Shown here: piece by piece, positions 18,214 to 26,343 of the stretch
How the letters are laid out: each line of letters begins with the position of its first letter
Position numbering within the stretch: position 1 is the stretch's first letter
NCBI RefSeq assembly: GCF_009856445.1
Contig: NZ_WMFA01000002.1
Location: forward strand, 558,001-622,000
Reading direction: 5' to 3'
From: Halobacillus litoralis
GTDB taxonomy: Bacteria; Bacillota; Bacilli; Bacillales; Halobacillaceae
DNA: 64,000 nt
Notes under the pieces: model-generated
Databases searched by the model: none
What the model was told of the DNA's origin: nothing
The model's input: the letters and a program-made list of their open reading frames with translations, nothing else
Program-made: the position numbers and the translations under genes

Positions 18214-18243
18214 AGAAAGCGACCTCGTTCGAGGTCGCTTTCT
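18214..18243. terminator. Hairpin terminator between suhB and ylaF
   Basis: Perfect 13-bp stem AGAAAGCGACCTC / GAGGTCGCTTTCT with a 4-nt loop. The better T-tract lies on the minus strand, serving the convergent small membrane gene, but it should also stall suhB transcripts. Confidence 0.85.
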
Positions 18244-18250
18244 GCATGAT

Positions 18251-18430
18251 TCACGATGTTTGCTGATGTTTTCTTTTTCTTTTCAAACCTATACTCATAA
18301 GAGCAAATCCAGAAAAGAAAAGGACGGCTGCAAGCCAGAAGATTTCCTGTCCGATAGCAAAACCAACGGCGACAAATGATAGAATAACTAAACTGGCTAA
18401 TAGTGCTGTGTTCATATGAAAGTTCTTCAA
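18251..18430 (-). CDS. ylaF: Small membrane protein, YlaF-like
   Basis: A 59-aa protein with two hydrophobic helices (LLASLVILSFVAVGFAI and FWLAAVLFFSGFALMSI) and a basic C terminus (KRKRKH). TTG at 18430 is preferred, 8 nt after GAGGT, giving MKNFHMNTALL; an internal ATG and an upstream GTG are alternatives. Size and position suggest B. subtilis ylaF, though here it is on the opposite strand to suhB and typA, which normally follows, is absent. Function unknown. Confidence 0.6.
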   Translation of the reverse strand: MKNFHMNTALLASLVILSFVAVGFAIGQEIFWLAAVLFFSGFALMSIGLKRKRKHQQTS

Positions 18431-18560
18431 AAGGCTCACCTCTATTCACGTCTATTATATAGGATTTGTCGATATAATGAAAATGGTTTCACGGGTAGCA
18501 TCCAGCAAGGCTTTCTAGTATGATAGATAACAGAATAGGGTATCCATGAGGAGGAACATC

Positions 18561-18941
18561 ATGAACGATATGTCCACACTACCTGTGCCGACGGATCTAT
18601 GGCCTGTGGCCGACTTCTTTTTCCGCGGATTTGGAAGTGAAGTGAATTTAAATGATGAAAGCGAAGTGACCATGCTCTTTCGATCTTTCATGCTTCTATA
18701 CTTAACGACTGTTATACTTGCCATCCTTACATTCAAGCTAGGATTTGCCAGAAAACTACCCTTGATGAAAACGATTGTTGTTTATTCCGTTCTTATCATA
18801 GGTACGTTCGTTTTAACTTTGATCCTTGGATTGAATTTACCGCTCCCAGAAAGTTTGGTGGTCGCAGCCTTAATTCTTGGTATTTACCGGATCCGGCTTC
18901 ATAGAGAACGCGGAGCCCGTCAGCAAAACGAATCATCCTGA
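18561..18941 (+). CDS. ylaH: YlaH-like membrane protein
   Basis: 126-aa membrane protein with about three hydrophobic segments (SFMLLYLTTVILAILTFKLGF, TIVVYSVLIIGTFVLTLILG, ESLVVAALILGIYRI) and a basic tail. It matches the YlaH-like family of Bacillales by layout and by location before the zinc-ribbon gene ylaI. ATG at 18561 follows GAGGAGG. Function unknown. Confidence 0.78.
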   Translation: MNDMSTLPVPTDLWPVADFFFRGFGSEVNLNDESEVTMLFRSFMLLYLTTVILAILTFKLGFARKLPLMKTIVVYSVLIIGTFVLTLILGLNLPLPESLVVAALILGIYRIRLHRERGARQQNESS

Positions 18942-18945
18942 CCCA

Positions 18946-18981
18946 AAATCCCCTTTCCTTAGTAAGGAAAGGGGGTTTTTT
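18946..18981 (+). terminator. Terminator after ylaH
   Basis: Stem CCCCTTTCCTT / AAGGAAAGGGG, 3-nt loop, then T-rich GTTTTTTG. Confidence 0.9.
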
Positions 18982-19040
18982 GTTTAGCATTCATGTGCAG
19001 AAAGCTGGTTCTAGTGAGTTCTTAAAGTATATGGCAAGTT

Positions 19041-19329
19041 TCTCGAAGACTCAGTTTCGTGATGTTTTTTGAGTGGATGGGGGCTGCGGTGAATAACTCG
19101 CTTTCCGCGGGAGGCTCACCGCCCGCCCCATGGAAAGTGTTCAAATGCGGAATCGTCCTGGTAGACACGACTGGCATAAGCAGAACAGCAACGGAATGTG
19201 TTTTTTATTCCTTTGCTGTTCTGCTTATGACGCGAGTGTCTGGACGATGGAGCTAGACGAACCTTTTCCCGGAGCCACTAGAATCATACAATCATCTCGA
19301 AACTGAGTCTTCCACAAACGGGAGCTTAT
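19041..19329. repeat. Copy C of the palindromic element family, interrupted by a second element
   Basis: Left end GAAGACTCAGTTTCGTGATG (from 19045), core GAGTGGATGGGGGCTGCGG and GGGAGGCTCACCGCCCGC, right end CCGGAGCCACTAGAATCA then CTCGAAACTGAGTCTTC, followed by the shared GGGAGCTTA. Compared with copy A, the junction CATGGAAAGCG/CCTTTCCCGGAGCC is split by about 120 bp of unrelated hairpin sequence. Lies between convergent ylaH and ylaI. Confidence 0.88.
19150..19262. repeat. Hairpin element of a second repeat family nested in copy C
   Basis: An inverted repeat pairs GACACGACTGGCATAAGCAG (left arm, continuing AACAGCAACGGAA) with the right arm TTCCTTTGCTGTTCTGCTTA that runs on to GAGTGTC. Its reverse complement shares GGTAGACACGAC, GCATAAGCA and GAGTGTCTGG with the 42.3-kb element. 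Position inside copy C shows that it arrived after that element. Confidence 0.8.
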
Positions 19330-19340
19330 GTTTAACTAAT

Positions 19341-19370
19341 AAAAAAAGAGAGAGGAAAACCTCTCTCTTT
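19341..19370 (-). terminator. Terminator of ylaI
   Basis: Stem AAAGAGAGAGG / CCTCTCTCTTT with a 4-nt loop; A-run on + gives the minus-strand T-tract. Confidence 0.88.
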
Positions 19371-19376
19371 CAGTAA

Positions 19377-19580
19377 CTAGCTTAAATGCTTTTCTTTTTT
19401 TCGCTCTCTGTTGAAACGGAAATTACCGGTAGCTAAACGTTTTTTTGTGTTATCTTCTATACGATCGTGGCAGGATTGACACATGTACGTGTGAATCCGG
19501 CGATTCCGAAGTCGTTTTGCTTGTAGGCAGTAGCTGTCAATTTTCTCAATTTCATCGCAAATGACGCATTGTACACGCAT
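19377..19580 (-). CDS. ylaI: YlaI-like zinc-ribbon protein
   Basis: 67-aa protein with two CxxC pairs (CVIC near residue 5 and CQSC near residue 33) that should bind one zinc, followed by a basic tail. It opens MRVQCVICDEIEKI, the YlaI/DUF2197 pattern. ATG at 19580 has GAGGTG 6 nt upstream. Function unknown; a nucleic-acid-binding role would be inference from the zinc ribbon and basic end. Confidence 0.87.
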   Translation of the reverse strand: MRVQCVICDEIEKIDSYCLQAKRLRNRRIHTYMCQSCHDRIEDNTKKRLATGNFRFNRERKKEKHLS

Positions 19581-19708
19581 CTTTTTCACCTCTATTTTCC
19601 ATTCGATTACATATAGTTTAACATAATAAGTTTTTTATAAATAGATGAGATTTCCACGTTTGACTTCAATATTGAATGGGAAATGTAATTATAGAAGTAG
19701 AGGAAAGG

Positions 19709-20002
19709 ATGATTTGTTTGAGAAAACGTTGGATTTTTACAGCAATCGGTGCCACTCTAGGAGGAACACTTGCGTATTTCTTGAAAGATGAGGACAACCG
19801 TCAGCAAGTCAAGGACAAAGCAAAAACGATTCAGAGCAACCTCGGAAAAACAGAGGATCTGCCGGTTGAAGAAGCTGGGAAACCTGAAACAGCATCTCTC
19901 GATAACTCAGACATGGTGGCAGAAGGATCTCAATTCGGAGTCCAATACTATAATGAATTGACTGAAAAAGAAAGAGAAATCCTTGAGAAAAGCAACAGCT
20001 AA
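19709..20002 (+). CDS. Small YtxH-like anchored protein, unknown function
   Basis: 97 aa with one N-terminal hydrophobic segment (WIFTAIGATLGGTLAYFL) followed by a charged soluble part starting KDEDNRQQVKDKAKT, the layout of YtxH-type proteins whose glycine-rich helix anchors a helical tail. A TTG at 19718 (MRKRWIF...) with AAAGGATG ahead is an equally good start. It occupies the place between ylaI and the ylaJ-like gene but matches neither. Family membership is a weak call from layout only. Confidence 0.62.
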   Translation: MICLRKRWIFTAIGATLGGTLAYFLKDEDNRQQVKDKAKTIQSNLGKTEDLPVEEAGKPETASLDNSDMVAEGSQFGVQYYNELTEKEREILEKSNS

Positions 20003-20028
20003 ATCCCGCGAGGATTTAGCTGTTTTTC
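19998..20028 (+). terminator. Terminator overlapping a stop codon
   Basis: Stem AGCTAAATCC / GGATTTAGCT with loop CGCG and an A, then GTTTTT; it includes the TAA stop of the preceding gene. Confidence 0.85.
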
Positions 20029-20035
20029 TGTTCGT

Positions 20036-20614
20036 TTAGTTTTGTTTTGATTGTTCTTTTTCAATTTGATCGAGCTGTTTTTGTTCTTTCTCCGGAACAG
20101 AATCTTGATTGGAGTTAGACTGTGGTTTTTCTTCAACAGAACCACTTGGCATATAACGACCAACAATTTTACTCAGTTCATCGGTGACCGCTTCAACAGG
20201 GTGGCCTTCAGCCATTTTTTGCCCAAGGCCTCTGATTCGTTCCACTCCGTCTGCGTCTGCGATGACAGCCGCCTGTTTGCCGTAAGGGTCATGTTTTAAT
20301 GCTTCGGCTACAGAATATTTGATAACGCCGACGCGAGAGCGGTCCAGGTCTTTGTCCACATCTATTCCTACGACTACATAGTTGCCGAGGACGAGGGCCG
20401 TTGCATCATGAACATCCGGGACTTGGACGGCAAGCTTAGCCAGGTGCCTGGCCGCCTGCTGACTCGTCATGTTTTTCTTTTCCACAGGATCTGAATCCGT
20501 GACATACTTCAACTCAGGATCGTTTTGTCGTTCTTGAAGCAGTGACTCTTCACCGCCGTTTTGCTGACACGCAACTAAGGCCAAAAGGGCTGCTAACCAA
20601 ATTAATTTTTTCAA
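20036..20614 (-). CDS. ylaJ: YhcN/YlaJ family sporulation lipoprotein
   Basis: 192-aa lipoprotein with signal MKKLIWLAALLALVAC. The body has the YhcN/YlaJ pattern: ATALVLGNYVVVGIDVDKDLD, then a second segment PYGKQAAVIADAD and RIRGLGQKMAEGHPVEAV. Relatives are found in the forespore inner membrane or spore of Bacillus. TTG at 20614 is chosen because GTGGTGA lies just upstream and the signal peptide starts there; a longer frame to 20695 adds an unlikely N terminus. The C-terminal third is Gln/Glu/Ser-rich. Confidence 0.85.
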   Translation of the reverse strand: MKKLIWLAALLALVACQQNGGEESLLQERQNDPELKYVTDSDPVEKKNMTSQQAARHLAKLAVQVPDVHDATALVLGNYVVVGIDVDKDLDRSRVGVIKYSVAEALKHDPYGKQAAVIADADGVERIRGLGQKMAEGHPVEAVTDELSKIVGRYMPSGSVEEKPQSNSNQDSVPEKEQKQLDQIEKEQSKQN

Positions 20615-20698
20615 GGGAATCACCACTTTTTTATTTATAGCCTGTGTCAGCTTGCAGATAATATACAAAAAGGACAGCTTAAAAAGCTGCCCCATCCT

Positions 20699-21193
20699 TT
20701 ACTGCAATACGATTTTTTTAATTCCTTTGATTGGCTCAGATCGGTTGGATCCGTCTTTGAAATAAAGGTGTACGGGGCCATGCTCTTGCAAAGGCTTTCC
20801 ATTTTCAGCGAACAGTAAAAGCGATTCGGATAAAACATCTGCATCGATCACTTCTTCGCCTTCATCCGTAACCAGTGCCGCTTTTTTTACATCGGCTGCT
20901 GGTTCACTGGTATGTAGAAAAGGCTTCAACGGCATGAGAAACGTGCCTTTTAAAATTCTTTGTTTTTCATAACGATTGATGCTTTTGTTGACTGGCGGGT
21001 TGATTTTTTGTTGATAGACTTCTCTGTCAAAACGAGTAGACTGGCGCTTCAACTCGTCTTCTTCCGTTGCTTCTGTTGGGTTTTCTTCCCCTTCAAATAC
21101 TTCTGAGAACGTCTGTTTTCGATCATCGAAGATCCAGACGGTCGGGTCGAGTGTAATTGGGAATTTAACATTTCCTGCTATTTGAACAATCAT
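20699..21193 (-). CDS. ylaL: YlaL-like conserved protein
   Basis: 164-aa soluble protein opening MIVQIAGNVKFPITLDPTVW, conserved in Bacillaceae at this spot next to glsA (ylaM). ATG at 21193 has AAAGGTGG 8 nt upstream. I see no catalytic motif or membrane segment; older databases attach a peptidyl-prolyl isomerase label to YlaL that I cannot support. The PhoH-like gene ylaK, which lies between ylaJ and ylaL in B. subtilis, is missing here. Confidence 0.72.
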   Translation of the reverse strand: MIVQIAGNVKFPITLDPTVWIFDDRKQTFSEVFEGEENPTEATEEDELKRQSTRFDREVYQQKINPPVNKSINRYEKQRILKGTFLMPLKPFLHTSEPAADVKKAALVTDEGEEVIDADVLSESLLLFAENGKPLQEHGPVHLYFKDGSNRSEPIKGIKKIVLQ

Positions 21194-21283
21194 GGCTGTG
21201 GCCACCTTTCGATTAATAAAAAGTCATCCATCCAAAATCATAGCAAAAAATGAATTCGATTTCATTAAAGGAGGCATGATCCA

Positions 21284-22213
21284 TTGATTAAAGATATTAC
21301 AGAAAGCGTTTTGGAAGATTGGTTAGACAACGTTCGCCCTTATGCATACGACGGACAGGTGGCCAACTATATCCCAGCGTTATCCCGCAGCAATCCGGAA
21401 GATCTAGCTGTCGCCATCCATTATATAGATGGAAATGCAGTGGAGGCTGGAGAAACGGAAGTGAGGTTTACGCTTCAAAGCATATCGAAAGTCATCTCAC
21501 TCGCTTTGGCTCTAATGGATAACGGGGAAAGTTATGTGTTCGACCGTGTAGGTATGGAACCGACGGGGGATCCGTTTCACTCAATTTACCGTCTGGAACA
21601 AATTCCCTCGAAACCGCTCAATCCGATGATCAATGCCGGCGCTCTTGCGGTGACCAATATGATTCACGGAGATACGCCTGATGAAAAAGTCGGACGCTTG
21701 TTGAGTTTTATTCATGACTTGACCGATGATCATTCCATTGGTTACAACGAAGAAGTAGCTACATCAGAATTTGAATCTGCTTTTCTGAACAGGTCTTTGC
21801 TTTTCTACATGAAGCAGCATCAAATTGTTACAGGAAGCGTCGAGGAAACACTTGATGCCTATACGAAACAATGTGCGATTGAAGTAAATGTCTGTCAACT
21901 GGCCCGGATTGGAGCGCTGCTTGCGAATGGTGGAAAGGACATCCATTCTGGTCGCAGAATTATTCCGAAGCATCTTGCAAGAATATGTAAAACCTTTATG
22001 GTTACATGCGGCATGTATGATGCTTCAGGATCTTTTGCTATTAAAGTAGGGATACCCGCAAAAAGTGGTGTCTCAGGTTCTGTCCTTGCCTCATTGAACG
22101 ATTTTGGTGGAATCGCGGTTTATGGACCAAGCCTTGATGAAAAAGGGAACAGCGTTGTCGGCTTGAGACTTTTAGAAATTTTGTCCAATCGGTACGATTT
22201 ATCGATCTTCTAA
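21284..22213 (+). CDS. glsA: Glutaminase
   Basis: Hydrolyses glutamine to glutamate and ammonia; serine-dependent, beta-lactamase-like fold. 309 aa with the catalytic SxxK in LQSISK (Ser66, Lys69), NPMINAGALA and the C-terminal KSGVSGSVLA. The start is TTG at 21284, ten nt after AAAGGAGG; no in-frame ATG is better placed. Corresponds to B. subtilis glsA2 (ylaM). Followed closely by ylaN without a terminator between. Confidence 0.94.
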   Translation: MIKDITESVLEDWLDNVRPYAYDGQVANYIPALSRSNPEDLAVAIHYIDGNAVEAGETEVRFTLQSISKVISLALALMDNGESYVFDRVGMEPTGDPFHSIYRLEQIPSKPLNPMINAGALAVTNMIHGDTPDEKVGRLLSFIHDLTDDHSIGYNEEVATSEFESAFLNRSLLFYMKQHQIVTGSVEETLDAYTKQCAIEVNVCQLARIGALLANGGKDIHSGRRIIPKHLARICKTFMVTCGMYDASGSFAIKVGIPAKSGVSGSVLASLNDFGGIAVYGPSLDEKGNSVVGLRLLEILSNRYDLSIF

Positions 22214-22294
22214 TTGTTCATTCCAATGTTGCATTTTATTGTGTTAAACGATAAGATAAAAAGAAGAAAGACTTGTACATTGGAGGGGATTTTG

Positions 22295-22576
22295 ATGTTG
22301 TCTGATGTGGCTGTGGATCATCGAGAAAAAGCCTATGCCCTTCTAAAAGCTGACGCTGATAAAATATTAAGGTTAATAAAAGTACAGATGGACAACTTGA
22401 CGATGCCTCAGTGTCCACTCTACGAAGAAGTTTTAGATACACAAATGTTTGGATTATCCCGCGAAATTCATTTTGCGGTTCGCTTGAATTTAATCAGCGA
22501 CGAAGAAGGAAAAGCACTTTTGGATAACCTTGAAAAACAGTTGAACGTTTTGCATGAGGCTGCACAGAAGTCATAA
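22295..22576 (+). CDS. ylaN: YlaN, iron-linked small regulator
   Basis: 93-aa helical protein. The block [20 protein letters not shown] and the following [19 protein letters not shown] is the highly conserved YlaN signature. Work in B. subtilis and S. aureus links YlaN to iron homeostasis through the repressor Fur; depletion is lethal under iron limitation. ATG at 22295 follows TGGAGGGG. A terminator follows. In B. subtilis ftsW comes next; here pycA comes directly. Confidence 0.93.
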   Translation: MLSDVAVDHREKAYALLKADADKILRLIKVQMDNLTMPQCPLYEEVLDTQMFGLSREIHFAVRLNLISDEEGKALLDNLEKQLNVLHEAAQKS

Positions 22577-22582
22577 GATAAG

Positions 22583-22624
22583 AACTCAAATTGCGACGGT
22601 ATGTTGTGATTTGAGTTTTTTTTA
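22583..22624 (+). terminator. Terminator after ylaN
   Basis: Stem AACTCAAAT / ATTTGAGTT with a 17-nt loop and a following T-run of eight. Confidence 0.85.
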
Positions 22625-22783
22625 TTTTCAGCTTAATACATATTTCTTTGGTTAAGAGGGACGGTTCCCCTGTATGGTTTATTACGAAAATTGTCAGATT
22701 TGAAGGAATTTTCGATCCTTGAGTAGAAAGTTAAGTAACAGAACGTACAAATTCCTAAACATAGACAAACAGGGAGTGGAATC

Positions 22784-25700
22784 ATGGCAAATACGAAGAA
22801 AATCAATAAAGTACTAGTCGCTAACCGTGGAGAGATCGCTATCCGAGTCTTTCGGGCGTGTACAGAATTAAATATTCGTACGGTCGCCATTTATTCACAG
22901 GAAGATACGGGTTCTTATCACCGTTACAAGGCCGATGAGGCTTATTTGATTGGTGAAGGAAAAAAGCCGATTGATGCGTATTTGGATATTGAAGGAATTA
23001 TTGAAATCGCTAAGAGCGTAGGGGTAGATGCCATACACCCAGGATACGGATTTTTATCTGAAAACATTGAGTTTGCTAGAAGATGTGAAGAAGAAGGTCT
23101 TACATTCATCGGGCCGACCAGTGAACATTTGAATATGTTTGGAGACAAGGTGAAAGCGAGACATCAAGCCGTCCAAGCGGAAATCCCCGTTATTCCAGGA
23201 AGTGATGGTCCCGTCAGTGGTCTGGAAGAGATTCGTGCATTCGGGGAGAAGCATGGCTACCCTTTGATGATTAAAGCTGCGATGGGCGGCGGTGGCCGGG
23301 GAATGCGTGTCGTCAGAAGTGCTACAACTTTGGAAGAATCTTATGACCGTGCCCGATCGGAAGCACGAGCAGCATTCGGTAGTGATGAAGTTTACGTCGA
23401 AAAGCTGATCGAACAACCGAAACACATCGAAGTTCAAATCATTGGAGACCGTGAAGGGAACATTGTCCATCTTTATGAAAGGGACTGCTCTGTTCAGCGT
23501 AGGCACCAGAAAGTGGTGGAAATTGCCCCAAGTGTCAGCTTGAAAGATGAAGTAAGAGAGGCTATTTGCAATGCTGCCGTCAAGCTCATGGATAACGTGA
23601 AATATATCAACGCAGGAACCGTGGAATTTTTAGTGACCGGTGATGATTTTTATTTTATAGAAGTCAACCCTCGTGTGCAGGTCGAGCATACGATCACAGA
23701 GATGATTACCGGCGTTGATATTGTACAGACACAAATTCTTGTTGCGGAAGGGTATGACCTGCATGGTGACCGTATTTCCATCCCGAAACAAGAGGACATT
23801 GTCACACACGGCTATGCCATACAATCCCGTGTGACGACAGAGGATCCTCTGAACAATTTCATGCCTGACACAGGAAAAATCATGGCCTATCGTTCAGGAG
23901 GCGGTTTTGGAGTAAGGCTTGATGCCGGAAACGGATTCCAGGGTGCGGTCATCTCTCCTTACTATGATTCTTTACTGGTTAAACTTTCTACGTGGGCACT
24001 CAGCTTTGACCAAGCCGCTCATAAGATGGTCAGAAACTTGAAAGAATTCCGTATCCGGGGGATTAAAACCAACATTCCGTTCTTAGAAAATGTGGTTCAA
24101 CATAAGCAGTTCCTTTCGGGAGAATATGATACAACGTTTATTGATCGATCTCCAGAGCTCTTTGTTTTTCCAAAGCGAAAAGACCGCGGGACGAAAATGT
24201 TGTCGTATATTGCTGACCGAACCATCAATGGTTTCGAAGGATATGGAAATCGCAGGAAACCGAGCTATTCCAAACCGAGAATTCCAATCATTAAGCATTC
24301 GGAACCGATCCCGGGTGGAACGAAACAAATACTTAATGAACGAGGTGCTGAAGGTCTTGCCACGTGGTTGAAAGAACGGAATGAAGTGCTGCTCACAGAT
24401 ACAACGTTCCGTGATGCCCACCAGTCGCTGCTCGCTACCCGTGTACGGACGAAGGATCTTGAGAATATTGCGGAACCGACCGCCCGACTTTTACCTGATT
24501 TGTTTTCATTAGAAATGTGGGGAGGAGCAACGTTCGATGTCTCGTATCGTTTCTTGAATGAAGATCCATGGGAGCGTTTGTTGAAATTGAGAGCAAAAGC
24601 ACCGAATGTACTTTTCCAAATGCTCTTAAGAGCTTCCAATGCAGTCGGATATAAAAACTACCCCGACAATCTCATTCGCGAATTTGTTGAAAAAAGTGCC
24701 TCCGCCGGCATTGATGTCTTCCGTATTTTCGACAGCCTGAACTGGGTGGAAGGTATGAAGCCTGCTATCCACTCTGTGAGGGAGAGTGGAAAAGTGGCTG
24801 AAGCGGCTATGTGTTATACAGGGGACATTCTTGATAGCAGCCGACCGAAATATGATCTCGCCTACTATAAAAAGCTGGCGCTTGAGCTTCAGGATGCAGG
24901 AGCACATATCCTGGGCATTAAAGATATGGCCGGCCTCCTCAAACCGGAAGCGGCTTATCAGTTGATCCATACATTGAAGGAAACTGTCTACATCCCAATC
25001 CATCTTCATACACACGACACCAGCGGGAATGGGTTGTTCACGTATGCCAAAGCGATTGAAGCCGGTGTTGATGTTGTAGATGTGGCAACGGGTTCAATGG
25101 CAGGATTGACCTCTCAGCCAAGTGCCAACAGTCTTTATTATGCCCTTGAAGGTAGTAAGCGGAAACCGAATGTGAATATCTCTGCTTACGAAGAGCTCGG
25201 CCATTACTGGGAAGACACGAGGAAATACTACCAGGATTTCGAAAGTGGTATGATGGCCCCGCATACAGAAGTGTATGAACACGAAATGCCGGGAGGCCAA
25301 TACAGCAATTTACAGCAGCAGGCAAAAGCGGTCGGTTTAGGACACCGCTGGGATGAAGTTAAGTCTATGTACCGCCGTGTGAATGATATGTTCGGAGATA
25401 TCGTGAAAGTGACTCCTTCTTCCAAAATCGTCGGTGATATGGCCCTTTATATGGTTCAGAATGAATTGAATGAAGATGATATTTATGAAAAAGGCGATTC
25501 TCTTGATTTCCCTGATAGTGTCGTTGAATTTTTCCACGGCTATCTCGGGCAGCCTTACGGTGGGTTCCCGGCTGAACTTCAACGGATCATTTTAAAAGGC
25601 AGGGAGCCAATCACGGTAAGACCAGGGGAGCTTTTAGAACCAGTCGACTTCAACAACTTGAAAGAAACCCTGTTCCATTCTCTTGATCGTCAAGTCACAA

Positions 25701-26227
25701 GTTTTGATATGATCAGCTATGCTCTTTATCCAAAAGTGTTCATGGATCATCATAAGTTCAGGGAGCAGTACGGAGATATGTCCGTTCTCGATACTCCGAC
25801 CTTTTTCTATGGCATGAGACTTGGTGAAGAAATTGAAGTAGATATTGAACAAGGGAAGACCTTGATCGTGAAGCTTGTCTCCGTCGGTGAGCCACAGATC
25901 GATGGGACCCGTACCCTATACTTCGAATTGAATGGGCAGCCCCGGGAAGTCGTTGTGAAGGATGAAAACGTGAAAGCGGCTGTTCAGCAGCGTCCGAAAG
26001 CAGACAAAGCGAACAGTAAACATATTGGAGCAACGATGCCGGGGACGGTCATTAAAGTGTTATCCAATAAAGGTGAGGAAGTGAAGAAAGGCGATCACCT
26101 GATGATAACGGAAGCGATGAAAATGGAAACGACTGTCCAAGCTCCTTTTGATGGAGTCATCAAGGATATTTATGTAGAAAACAACGAAGCCATCCATGTT
26201 GGAGATTTACTAATCGAATTTGAATAA
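22784..26227 (+). CDS. pycA: Pyruvate carboxylase
   Basis: ATP- and biotin-dependent anaplerotic carboxylation of pyruvate to oxaloacetate. 1147 aa in the usual single-chain order: biotin carboxylase (about 1-460, with the ATP-grasp glycine loop MGGGGRGMR and the lysine/His region EKLIEQPKHIEVQ), carboxyltransferase (about 530-810, LLTDTTFRDAHQSLLATRVR), allosteric linker and biotin carboxyl carrier domain with biotinyl Lys1113 in EAMKMET. ATG at 22784 follows GGGAGTGG. Flanked by strong terminators, so transcribed alone. Confidence 0.97.
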   Translation: MANTKKINKVLVANRGEIAIRVFRACTELNIRTVAIYSQEDTGSYHRYKADEAYLIGEGKKPIDAYLDIEGIIEIAKSVGVDAIHPGYGFLSENIEFARRCEEEGLTFIGPTSEHLNMFGDKVKARHQAVQAEIPVIPGSDGPVSGLEEIRAFGEKHGYPLMIKAAMGGGGRGMRVVRSATTLEESYDRARSEARAAFGSDEVYVEKLIEQPKHIEVQIIGDREGNIVHLYERDCSVQRRHQKVVEIAPSVSLKDEVREAICNAAVKLMDNVKYINAGTVEFLVTGDDFYFIEVNPRVQVEHTITEMITGVDIVQTQILVAEGYDLHGDRISIPKQEDIVTHGYAIQSRVTTEDPLNNFMPDTGKIMAYRSGGGFGVRLDAGNGFQGAVISPYYDSLLVKLSTWALSFDQAAHKMVRNLKEFRIRGIKTNIPFLENVVQHKQFLSGEYDTTFIDRSPELFVFPKRKDRGTKMLSYIADRTINGFEGYGNRRKPSYSKPRIPIIKHSEPIPGGTKQILNERGAEGLATWLKERNEVLLTDTTFRDAHQSLLATRVRTKDLENIAEPTARLLPDLFSLEMWGGATFDVSYRFLNEDPWERLLKLRAKAPNVLFQMLLRASNAVGYKNYPDNLIREFVEKSASAGIDVFRIFDSLNWVEGMKPAIHSVRESGKVAEAAMCYTGDILDSSRPKYDLAYYKKLALELQDAGAHILGIKDMAGLLKPEAAYQLIHTLKETVYIPIHLHTHDTSGNGLFTYAKAIEAGVDVVDVATGSMAGLTSQPSANSLYYALEGSKRKPNVNISAYEELGHYWEDTRKYYQDFESGMMAPHTEVYEHEMPGGQYSNLQQQAKAVGLGHRWDEVKSMYRRVNDMFGDIVKVTPSSKIVGDMALYMVQNELNEDDIYEKGDSLDFPDSVVEFFHGYLGQPYGGFPAELQRIILKGREPITVRPGELLEPVDFNNLKETLFHSLDRQVTSFDMISYALYPKVFMDHHKFREQYGDMSVLDTPTFFYGMRLGEEIEVDIEQGKTLIVKLVSVGEPQIDGTRTLYFELNGQPREVVVKDENVKAAVQQRPKADKANSKHIGATMPGTVIKVLSNKGEEVKKGDHLMITEAMKMETTVQAPFDGVIKDIYVENNEAIHVGDLLIEFE

Positions 26228-26228
26228 A

Positions 26229-26268
26229 AAAGAGAGGAAGGGTACCAGAACCTTCCTCTCTTTTTTTT
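26229..26268 (+). terminator. Terminator of pycA
   Basis: Stem AGAGAGGAAGG / CCTTCCTCTCT, 9-nt loop, then T8. Confidence 0.95.
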
Positions 26269-26302
26269 ACGGTGAATTTCTTGAAGGCATTGATGGAAAG
26301 TT

Positions 26303-26335
26303 AAAAACCTCAGAAACATGGGATCTGAGGTTTTT
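26303..26335. terminator. Terminator of ctaA (bidirectional)
   Basis: Stem AAAAACCTCAG / CTGAGGTTTTT, 11-nt loop. It lies just past the ctaA stop on the minus strand and may back up the pycA terminator. Confidence 0.85.
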
Positions 26336-26343
26336 CATCTGAA

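Noticed and set aside
19059-19256. 65-codon frame across repeat copy C
   Set aside because: It crosses the nested insertion junction, so it cannot be an inherited gene.
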